Shown: positions 14,646 through 20,850 of the stretch, in pieces
Layout: each line of letters starts with the position of its first letter
How positions within the stretch are numbered: the stretch's first letter is position 1
Origin: LMEP-6097 sp049314535
Lineage (GTDB): Bacteria > Cyanobacteriota > Vampirovibrionia > LMEP-6097
DNA: 22,173 nucleotides
Reading direction: 5' to 3'
Assembly (NCBI GenBank): GCA_049314535.1
Contig: JBMOEX010000031.1
Span: 1-22,173 of the forward strand
Translations under genes and position numbers: made by a program
The notes under the pieces: model-generated
What the model was told of the DNA's origin: nothing
The model's input: only the letters and a program-made list of their open reading frames with translations
The model's database searches: none

Positions 14646-14665
14646 TGATTTTTGAAAATAAATTT
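14646..14665 (+). repeat. Direct repeat copy 2, downstream of the Sel1 gene
   Basis: An exact copy of the 20-bp sequence at 12494-12513. It is followed 11 bp later by a palindrome and the tRNA-end repeat, as if the tRNA body had been removed from a duplicated locus. Confidence 0.7.
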
Positions 14666-14694
14666 GATTTTTTGTTGCGACCTTGAAGGTCGCG

Positions 14695-14712
14695 TTCAGG
14701 GCGCGCCACTTT
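14695..14712 (+). repeat. Distal copy of the tRNA-Trp 3' end (attR-like)
   Basis: TTCAGGGCGCGCCACTTT repeats the last 14 nt of tRNA-Trp plus 4 nt of flank (12661-12678). Together they bracket the KAP remnant and Sel1 gene, the pattern left when an element integrates at a tRNA 3' end. No integrase lies between the copies. Confidence 0.75.
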
Positions 14713-14764
14713 TGTTTCTAGTTACATCATAATTAATCTCTTTATAATTAAAAAATAAGCTTTC

Positions 14765-14794
14765 TTTACTTTCATGGGTATATTTTGCTAGCAT
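14765..14794 (+). promoter_or_regulatory. secE-nusG promoter
   Basis: TTTACT (14765-14770), an 18-bp spacer and TAGCAT (14789-14794) with an upstream TGC form an extended -10 promoter. The predicted start near 14801 leaves a leader of about 27 nt that contains GGGGAG. The promoter lies downstream of the attR-like copy, so secE expression is independent of the insert. Confidence 0.5.
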
Positions 14795-14827
14795 AGTTAA
14801 GGCTTCCTACGGGGAGTTAATTTTTTT

Positions 14828-15127
14828 ATGGAAAAGCTAGAGAGTCTAGATAATAAAAAGGCTAAGCCTGAAAAGAATAAGTTCTTGGCTTGGCTCACAG
14901 AGGATGATTCACCCGAAATCGGGCTTGCTGTTAAAGAGCCTTTACCTCAGTATTTAGAGGGGGTTGTCTATGAATTTAAAAAGATAGACTGGCCTACCAG
15001 GGAAGAAGTTATTAGAGAGTTTGTGAATGTCCTTATTATCGTTACTATTATTGCCGTAACTATCTACGCTTTAGACATAGTATTTGAGAGATTTTTTGAT
15101 TTATTTAAAGGAGTTGTGGCTAAATAA
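14828..15127 (+). CDS. secE: SecE, preprotein translocase subunit
   Basis: A 99-aa single-span SecE. It clamps SecY in the inner-membrane Sec channel. The conserved amphipathic segment EFKKIDWPTREEVIREF (about 49-65) precedes the single transmembrane helix (about 66-88, VNVLIIVTIIAVTIYAL). The charged N-terminal extension of about 45 residues is longer than in minimal SecE proteins. A GGGGAG Shine-Dalgarno sequence lies about 10 nt before the ATG. Its stop codon shares one base with the nusG start, so the two are co-translated. Confidence 0.93.
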   Translation: MEKLESLDNKKAKPEKNKFLAWLTEDDSPEIGLAVKEPLPQYLEGVVYEFKKIDWPTREEVIREFVNVLIIVTIIAVTIYALDIVFERFFDLFKGVVAK

Positions 15128-15696
15128 TGACGACTAGAAAACGAAGTGGGAAAAGAGGCTGGTACGTTGTGCAAACAGCGAGCGGTCATGAGAAAAAGGT
15201 TAAAGGCTATATAGAGAAACGTATAGAAACGATGGAAGTCTGGGATCGAATTTTCTCAGTAGCTGTTCCAGAAAGGCCTATCGTAAAAGTTAAGCAAGGT
15301 AAGAGAGTTGAGAAGCAGGAAAAAGAATATCCTGGTTATGTTCTTGTTGACATGGTACTTGACGATGATACTTGGAAAACAGTTAGAGAAGCTCCAGGAG
15401 TATTAGGCTTCGTTGGTGGTGATCGTAAAGATCCTCCTACTATCAGTGATTCAGAAGTCAGAAGAATACTTCGTAAGAATACTGTTCTTGGTGATTCTAG
15501 GCTTGCGACGAAAAAAGAAATCGACTTTAAGTTTGGTGATTTCGTTACTATCTTGGCTGGACCTTTTGAAGGTTTAGAGGGAGAAGTCGCTGAGATTAAC
15601 GAAGAGAAGATGACTGTGAAAGTTAGCGTTCTTGTATTTGGAAGATCGACTCCAACAGAGGTTCCTGTAGACTATGTTACTCTTAAGAATGAGTAA
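15127..15696 (+). CDS. nusG: NusG, transcription elongation/antitermination factor
   Basis: A 189-aa NusG, which binds RNA polymerase beside the clamp to aid processivity and links it to Rho or to the ribosome. The NGN domain (about 10-120) has GWYVVQTASGHEKKVKGYIE and EYPGYVLVDMVLDD...VREAPGVLGFVGG. The C-terminal KOW domain (about 135-189) has FKFGDFVTILAGPFEGLEGE and ends in TEVPVDYVTLKNE. Length and order are normal. It overlaps secE by 1 bp. The usual next genes rplK-rplA-rplJ-rplL are absent; a small membrane protein gene follows after 12 bp. Confidence 0.95.
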   Translation: MTTRKRSGKRGWYVVQTASGHEKKVKGYIEKRIETMEVWDRIFSVAVPERPIVKVKQGKRVEKQEKEYPGYVLVDMVLDDDTWKTVREAPGVLGFVGGDRKDPPTISDSEVRRILRKNTVLGDSRLATKKEIDFKFGDFVTILAGPFEGLEGEVAEINEEKMTVKVSVLVFGRSTPTEVPVDYVTLKNE

Positions 15697-15708
15697 CACC
15701 TAAACTAA

Positions 15709-16062
15709 ATGCTAATAGCTGCCAAAATCTTATTAATAACGCTGTTCATTGTCTTAACGTTATTTCTTTTGGTGCTTACATTCTTGACTAGCTCAATCAA
15801 AGAGGCTTTAAGGGAGATTGAGCTTAAGCTGGCTGATTTTCGTGACTCTATTCTGATGAAGCCTAATGCTAGTACTTTAAGTCTTTTATTGCCACTGATT
15901 GGTGCTTTTGGACTGAAGTTTGTGGATCGTTTTATGATGGTGAATGGTAAGTCCTTGTTTCTAAAGGCAATAGATGTTTTAATTGTATTGTTCAAAGCGG
16001 CAGATACCTTCTTTAAGGCATTCTCTAAATATCTACAGGTTAAAAATTCTTTAAAGAGGTAA
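15709..16062 (+). CDS. Small membrane protein between nusG and a glycosyltransferase
   Basis: A 117-aa protein with a strong N-terminal transmembrane helix (about 5-27, ILLITLFIVLTLFLLVLTFL), a short amphipathic helix (IKEALREIELKLADFRDS), a second hydrophobic segment (about 55-70) and an amphipathic C-terminus with a basic end. No family is recognised. It starts 12 bp after nusG and ends 2 bp before the glycosyltransferase start, so it is probably co-transcribed with both. It could anchor or assist the glycosyltransferase, but only position supports that. Confidence 0.65.
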   Translation: MLIAAKILLITLFIVLTLFLLVLTFLTSSIKEALREIELKLADFRDSILMKPNASTLSLLLPLIGAFGLKFVDRFMMVNGKSLFLKAIDVLIVLFKAADTFFKAFSKYLQVKNSLKR

Positions 16063-16064
16063 AT

Positions 16065-17321
16065 TTGAGAGTAGCGATATTAACAGAAACTTTTCTCCCA
16101 CAGGTAAACGGTGTTGTTCGTACCGTCGAGAAAATTATTAAGTATTTAGAGAAAAATCGTCACGAAGTTCTATTGATTACTATCGGAGATGGCGAGGAGT
16201 GTTACTCTAGCACTCAAGTTGTGAGGGTACCTGGTATTCCATTTGGTCTGTATAAAGAACTTAATTTAGTAAAGCCTGAAGATGAGCTTTTCGCAAAGTT
16301 TTTAGATAATGAATTTATGCAGCTACCTATAGCAGCTTTACAATCGCTGATTCCTAGTTCTAATAAAGTCGTAGAGGAGGCTTTATATAAGTTTCAGCCA
16401 GATATTATTCACTTGGTTACGCCTGTAACCTTAGGTGCTGTCGGGCATTATTATATAGAGAAAATGAAACTCCCGTCCCTTGCGACATTTCATACTGATA
16501 TTGCTGCTTATGCACCACGCTATCAAATACCTTATGTGGAAAATATTATAAATGTAGTGACTAAAATGATTTATTCTAAGGCTGATAGAGTTTTGGCTCC
16601 TAGTCCTAGTTCTAAAGCTCAACTGGAAAGTATAGGTATTGAAAATGTTGGAGTTTTCGGTCGTGGAGTCGATCATAAGCTGTTTAATCCAAGTAAAGCT
16701 GATAAAGAAAAGCTTGAAACCTATGGTTTAAGTTCTAATAAATTAACTGTTCTTTATGCTGGGAGATTAGCTGAAGAGAAGTCTTTGGAGAAACTGGTTG
16801 AATCATTTAAGCACTTATTAATAAAATATCCTGAAGATATTCAGCTTTTAATTGTTGGTGAAGGCCCTTCTCGTATTGATTTAGAGGCTGCTTTAGCTGG
16901 TGCTTCTAATTATGCTTTTACTGGTTTGAAAACAGGTGAAGAGTTAGCTTCACTCTACGCAAGTGCGGATATTTTTGCTTTTCCTAGTGTTACTGAGACT
17001 TTTGGGCAGGTTGTGCTTGAAGCTATGGCTTCAGGTTTGCCAGTACTTGGTTTTGATTCGCCTGGGGTTAGGGATTTAATTGAGCAGGCAGTTTCAGGCT
17101 TTCTTGCAGATCCTAAAGTTGATTATTTAGATACTGTAAATCCACTTAGTTTTATTTATAATTTAGAAGCCTTGATCAAGGATTCGGCTTGGCGAAAAAA
17201 GCTTGGAGATAGGGCTTTTGCTATTGCTCAGCAACGCTCGTGGGATGCTATTCTGGCAGAGTTAGTAAGTGAATATGAGATTTTAATTAATGCTGCTAAT
17301 AAAAAACTTCTTAGGGCTTAG
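16065..17321 (+). CDS. GT4-family glycosyltransferase (SqdX/mannosyltransferase-like)
   Basis: A 418-aa GT-B fold enzyme. The N-terminal half begins RVAILTETFLPQVNGVVRTV, with the Gly-rich acceptor loop of the GT4 group that includes SqdX and GDP-mannose-dependent alpha-mannosyltransferases. The C-terminal half has VLYAGRLAEEKSLEKLVESF, IVGEGP, and the donor-binding EX7E motif (E311-TFGQVVL-E319). It probably transfers a sugar from a nucleotide donor to a lipid such as diacylglycerol or phosphatidylinositol at the inner membrane. The exact donor and acceptor cannot be assigned. The TTG start follows a GAGGT Shine-Dalgarno sequence and lies 2 bp after the upstream stop. Confidence 0.87.
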   Translation: MRVAILTETFLPQVNGVVRTVEKIIKYLEKNRHEVLLITIGDGEECYSSTQVVRVPGIPFGLYKELNLVKPEDELFAKFLDNEFMQLPIAALQSLIPSSNKVVEEALYKFQPDIIHLVTPVTLGAVGHYYIEKMKLPSLATFHTDIAAYAPRYQIPYVENIINVVTKMIYSKADRVLAPSPSSKAQLESIGIENVGVFGRGVDHKLFNPSKADKEKLETYGLSSNKLTVLYAGRLAEEKSLEKLVESFKHLLIKYPEDIQLLIVGEGPSRIDLEAALAGASNYAFTGLKTGEELASLYASADIFAFPSVTETFGQVVLEAMASGLPVLGFDSPGVRDLIEQAVSGFLADPKVDYLDTVNPLSFIYNLEALIKDSAWRKKLGDRAFAIAQQRSWDAILAELVSEYEILINAANKKLLRA

Positions 17322-17329
17322 CGTTTCTT

Positions 17330-17338
17330 TGTTAAAAT
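17330..17338 (+). promoter_or_regulatory. Extended -10 of the malic enzyme gene
   Basis: TG-T-TAAAAT ends 6 nt before the ATG at 17345, placing the predicted +1 exactly on the start codon. It lies in a 23-bp gap after the glycosyltransferase. No Shine-Dalgarno sequence is present, so the transcript is probably leaderless. Confidence 0.5.
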
Positions 17339-17344
17339 TGTCAT

Positions 17345-18568
17345 ATGACTTTATCAGATCAAGACAAGAAAATTTTTGAAGCACACGCAGGGGGTAAGAT
17401 TCGAATCTCTTTAGTTAAAGAGGTTAACGATAAAGATGATCTTGCTATTGTTTATACACCAGGCGTTGCTAAGGTTTGCATGGCTATTTATGAGAAACCT
17501 AATTTAGATAAGTTTTTAACGATCAAAAAAAACTCAGTGGCAGTAGTTACTGATGGTACGGCAGTTTTGGGGCTTGGAGATATAGGACCTAGTGCTTCTA
17601 TGCCAGTCATGGAAGGCAAGGCTATGCTTTTTAAACAGCTAGCTGATATTGATGCTTATCCTATTGCTATTAATGCTGAAGGCAAGAGCGTTGATGAAAT
17701 AGTTGAATGTATAAAAATGATTTCACCTGGTTTTGGTGGTATTAATTTAGAAGATATTTCTGCTCCTAGATGCTTTGAGATAGAAGAAAAATTACAGAAT
17801 CTTGTGGACATCCCAGTTTTCCATGATGATCAACACGGAACAGCTATAGTTACTACGGCTGCTCTATTAAATGCGATTAAGCTTTTAGATAAAAAGCCTG
17901 AAGATTTAAAGGTGGTATTTAGTGGTACTGGTGCTGCTGGAGTGGCTTGTACCAAGATGATTTTAGATTTAGGCATTAAGAATGTTATTGGCTGTGACAG
18001 GGCTGGGGCGATTTATAAAGGTAGAAGCGGTAATATGAATGCTTCTAAAGAAGCTTATGCTGAGATTACTAACCCGAATCATGAGAAAGGTAGTCTAAGT
18101 CAGGTACTTGAAGGCGCAGATATATTTATTGGTCTTTCTGGTCCTAATTTGATTGGTGAAGATGAATTGAAGAGTATGGCTAAAGATTCGGTAGTGTTTG
18201 CTATGTCGAACCCTACTCCAGAGGTTGATCCAGCTCTTGCTAGAAAATATTGTAAGATAGTGGCGACTGGTCGTTCCGATTATCCTAATCAAATAAATAA
18301 TGTCTTGGGCTTCCCTGGTATGTTTAGGGGTCTTTTAGATGCTAATGCTTATACGGTTACTGAGAATATGAAGATCGCTGCGGCGAAAGCTATTGCTAGC
18401 TGTGTAAGTGATGAAGAGCTTAATCCAGAATATATTATTCCAGATGCTTTTAACCCAGATGTTGTTAGAAGAGTAGCTGAAGCAGTTAGGCTTGTCGCTA
18501 TTGAGGATAAAGTCTGTAAAGAAGTTAGAACTGGTGATCCTGAAATTAAGGCTTTGGCGGCTATCTAA
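17345..18568 (+). CDS. NAD(P)-dependent malic enzyme, short form
   Basis: A 407-aa cytosolic malic enzyme that oxidatively decarboxylates L-malate to pyruvate, giving NAD(P)H and CO2. Catalytic residues are visible: Tyr37 in YTPGV, Lys92 in MEGKAML, the metal ligands E136-D137 in INLEDISAPRCFE, and an Asp in FHDDQHGTA (about 160). A Rossmann GTGAAG follows near residue 198. It lacks the phosphotransacetylase-like domain of MaeB, matching the short single-domain form of many bacteria. NAD versus NADP preference cannot be read. It follows the glycosyltransferase but has its own -10. Confidence 0.92.
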   Translation: MTLSDQDKKIFEAHAGGKIRISLVKEVNDKDDLAIVYTPGVAKVCMAIYEKPNLDKFLTIKKNSVAVVTDGTAVLGLGDIGPSASMPVMEGKAMLFKQLADIDAYPIAINAEGKSVDEIVECIKMISPGFGGINLEDISAPRCFEIEEKLQNLVDIPVFHDDQHGTAIVTTAALLNAIKLLDKKPEDLKVVFSGTGAAGVACTKMILDLGIKNVIGCDRAGAIYKGRSGNMNASKEAYAEITNPNHEKGSLSQVLEGADIFIGLSGPNLIGEDELKSMAKDSVVFAMSNPTPEVDPALARKYCKIVATGRSDYPNQINNVLGFPGMFRGLLDANAYTVTENMKIAAAKAIASCVSDEELNPEYIIPDAFNPDVVRRVAEAVRLVAIEDKVCKEVRTGDPEIKALAAI

Positions 18569-18616
18569 GACTCTTGTCCTATTCTTAACTTCTTTTTGAT
18601 AGGCTAGTGTTTTATA

Positions 18617-18633
18617 AGTGCTAACTTGGCACT
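18617..18633. promoter_or_regulatory. Dyad upstream of the flhB/sctU gene
   Basis: AGTGCTAA-C-TTGGCACT is an imperfect 8-bp dyad (one mismatch) just upstream of the predicted promoter. The half-sites resemble CIRCE arms (GAGTGCTAA/TTAGCACTC), but they are in reversed order and with 1 bp instead of 9 bp between them, so HrcA binding is not claimed. Confidence 0.25.
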
Positions 18634-18644
18634 CTAAGGTTTTA

Positions 18645-18673
18645 TTGCTACATTGCTTATATAAAGGTATAAG
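18645..18673 (+). promoter_or_regulatory. Promoter of the flhB/sctU gene
   Basis: TTGCTA (18645-18650), a 17-bp spacer and TATAAG (18668-18673) match a sigma-70-type promoter. The predicted start near 18680 leaves a leader of about 15 nt with only a weak TAGGT. Confidence 0.45.
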
Positions 18674-18694
18674 TAGTCTAGGTTTTTTAAATTT

Positions 18695-19777
18695 ATGTCA
18701 GGCGATGAAGATAGTGACGATAAACAATTTGAAGCTACTCAGCATAAGCTAAATGAAGCTCGTAAGAAGGGTAGTGTTTTTAAAAGTAAGGATTTAACTT
18801 CTCTTGCCGTTCAGATAGTGGGTTTCGTCTTTATTTTTAATTTCGGGGCTTATATATTTAAGCTTCTAATGGATCTCTGTCGGGTTTTTTGGGGGAGTAT
18901 CGGTGATTTTGAAAAAGTTAGTAATCAGTTTATTATTTTCCATGCTTGGAAAACTATTTTATTAATTCTTGTTCCGATTATGGTTGCTCTTGTAATTGTG
19001 GCGGTGATTATTGAAGTACTTCAGCTAGGGGGAATTTTATTCACGACTGAACCCATGCAGTTTAAGCTCGATAAGTTAGATCCGATTAAGGGATTGAAAA
19101 ATATGCTTAGCGTAAAGTCTCTATTTGAGCTTGGTAAAGGTCTTGTGAAAGTTATAGCTGTCGGTTATATTGCTTTTCTTAGTGTTAAAGAGCATTTGCC
19201 AGCGATACTCGGTAATATAGATGCTTCTAATAAGCTTGCGGGTTTTGTATCTGTTGGAAATGTACTCTGGGATTTCTTTTGGAAAAGTACTATTTTGCTT
19301 TTCGCGGTATCTATTGTTGATTTTTTATTTCAAAAATGGAAGTTCATGAAAGATCAGAAAATGAGCTTTAAAGAGATGAAGGACGAATATAAGAGTACTG
19401 AGGGTGATCCTTTAATTAAATCTAAACGTAGACAGAAGCAGCGAGAAATTTCTCAAGGTGGTGGTGGAAGCGGCTTGCAGAAAGTACCTGAAGCAGATTT
19501 CGTCGTTAAAAATCCAGAACACGTAGCTTTAGCGGTTAAATATGATGATCAGATGAGCAAGGCTCCGGTAATTTTAGCGAAGGGTTCTGAGATAATTGCC
19601 CAACAGATTATAGAAATCGCAGAAGCTTATAATATTCCGATTATTACGAATATTCCTTTATCTAGAGCTTTATTCAGGCTAGTAAGACTTAACCAAGAGA
19701 TACCACCAGAGCTTTATAAAGCCGTAGCAGAAGTTCTTCTATTCGTTTACAAGGTTAAGAAAAAGACCTTCAGGTAA
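18695..19777 (+). CDS. FlhB/SctU-family export switch protein
   Basis: A 360-aa inner-membrane component of the flagellar or type III secretion export gate. FlhB/SctU proteins autocleave at an NPTH motif to switch substrate class. The N-terminus has the family start (FEATQHKLNEARKKGSVFKS). Four hydrophobic segments lie at about 33-60, 88-115, 145-165 and 190-210. A basic linker follows (KSKRRQKQREIS), then the cytoplasmic domain. The cleavage motif reads N273-P274-E275-H276 (KNPEHVALAVKYD), so Thr is replaced by Glu. The C-terminus (IPIITNIPLSRALFRLV, IPPELYKAVAEVLLFVY) is typical. It is solitary, with no other flagellar or T3SS gene in the window. FlhB versus SctU cannot be decided. Confidence 0.88.
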   Translation: MSGDEDSDDKQFEATQHKLNEARKKGSVFKSKDLTSLAVQIVGFVFIFNFGAYIFKLLMDLCRVFWGSIGDFEKVSNQFIIFHAWKTILLILVPIMVALVIVAVIIEVLQLGGILFTTEPMQFKLDKLDPIKGLKNMLSVKSLFELGKGLVKVIAVGYIAFLSVKEHLPAILGNIDASNKLAGFVSVGNVLWDFFWKSTILLFAVSIVDFLFQKWKFMKDQKMSFKEMKDEYKSTEGDPLIKSKRRQKQREISQGGGGSGLQKVPEADFVVKNPEHVALAVKYDDQMSKAPVILAKGSEIIAQQIIEIAEAYNIPIITNIPLSRALFRLVRLNQEIPPELYKAVAEVLLFVYKVKKKTFR

Positions 19778-19821
19778 AGAGGAGGGCGAAAACGCAGAAA
19801 ATGGAGTTATGCAGTGGTCTC

Positions 19822-20844
19822 CTAATTAAAGCTTAAAAATAGTACTTTGTCGTAATGCTTTTCAGCACGGTCTTTCAAGGTTTCTAGGTTGTAAATATCT
19901 ATCTGCTGTACAAAGTCATTTATTTTAGGTTCTACTGCTATCGCTGTGCATTTAAGCCCTGCGATATGACCTAGGATTAGTGCGTGCAGTCTCATCGCGG
20001 TAATGGAAGAACCATATTTATTTAAAGAATAAAGTAACTCATTTGGCGAAAACTCACTAGCCTTAAGGTATACATCCTTAAGCTCAGTAATTACATTATT
20101 CGCCATGCGATATTTACGAATTAACTCCATGGCTTTACGATGTAAGCGGGCATCGGAATCTTGCATTTCTAGAATGATGATAGGTGAATTAGGGTCTGGA
20201 AGAGTCTCTTCTATAACTCTAGTTAAAAATCTTTCGATATATTCATCGCTATATTCGGTTTTTTCTTTTTTTAGGCAAAGTATAGGTACTGGAGATTCGA
20301 TGCTTACAAGATAGTAATCGATTTTAGTTTTTATCTCTGGGCTGATTTCATAATCTTCTGGTGTCTGGACAAGGTTTCTATTGGAATAGAGAGTCCATGC
20401 TAAATCTGCACCGTAGAAGTGGCGAATACCAGCTTCTTTTAAAAATTCTGCACTGGATTTATCTCTGACACTCACAAAATCAGCTAATTTAAAAGCTTTT
20501 TCACATAACCATTGAGCAATAGGGTGTTCTAAAGGGCCTATGCCTTGAGCAAGGTATAGAATTTTCATGCCTTTTAAATGAGCTAAAAAAGTAGTTAGGA
20601 AATAATATAAAGGCGTTAATAAGCTGGTTTTGTCTTGGAATAGGCCGCCTAGGCAGATTAAATATTCTCCACTGTTGAGAAGCTTAAAATGCTCAGCAAA
20701 TGAATTCTTGCTAGAAAGCTTCACGAATGGAGTTTCAGGGTAGTGTTTTTTAAGTCTTCTCTCTACAATCTCGGCTAAAAGTTCGTCACCGTAATTCCCG
20801 TGATTAAGATAACCATGCAGTATGAACATAACTGTTATAATCAT
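19822..20844 (-). CDS. CsaB-like polysaccharide pyruvyl transferase
   Basis: A 340-aa protein of the polysaccharide pyruvyl transferase family, which moves pyruvate from PEP to sugars of wall or surface glycans; CsaB pyruvylation anchors SLH-domain proteins in Gram-positives and is widespread in cyanobacteria. Motifs are GYLNHGNYGDELLAE at the N-terminus, LAQGIGPL (about 97-104), VSVRDKSSAEFLKEAGI, and AMRLHALILGHIAGL near residue 283. The ATG at 20844 gives MIITVMFILHGY, but the internal ATG at 20829 (MFILHGYL) starts nearer the first strand and sits right after a -10-like TTATAA, so it may be the true start. It is divergent from lepA, with 6 bp between outermost starts. Confidence 0.83.
   Translation of the reverse strand: MIITVMFILHGYLNHGNYGDELLAEIVERRLKKHYPETPFVKLSSKNSFAEHFKLLNSGEYLICLGGLFQDKTSLLTPLYYFLTTFLAHLKGMKILYLAQGIGPLEHPIAQWLCEKAFKLADFVSVRDKSSAEFLKEAGIRHFYGADLAWTLYSNRNLVQTPEDYEISPEIKTKIDYYLVSIESPVPILCLKKEKTEYSDEYIERFLTRVIEETLPDPNSPIIILEMQDSDARLHRKAMELIRKYRMANNVITELKDVYLKASEFSPNELLYSLNKYGSSITAMRLHALILGHIAGLKCTAIAVEPKINDFVQQIDIYNLETLKDRAEKHYDKVLFLSFN
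20833..20841. promoter_or_regulatory. Shared divergent -10 of lepA and the CsaB-like gene
   Basis: On the plus strand TG-T-TATAAT ends 9 nt before the lepA GTG. On the minus strand the same bases read TG-A-TTATAA, ending 5 nt before the ATG at 20829. One palindromic TTATAA could thus serve as the extended -10 in both directions, with no or minimal leaders. Confidence 0.5.
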
Positions 20845-20850
20845 ATCCTA

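Noticed and set aside
15705..15995. Minus-strand frame opposite the 117-aa membrane protein
   Set aside because: The plus-strand frame fits tightly between nusG and the glycosyltransferase; the antisense frame has no RBS and no recognisable features.
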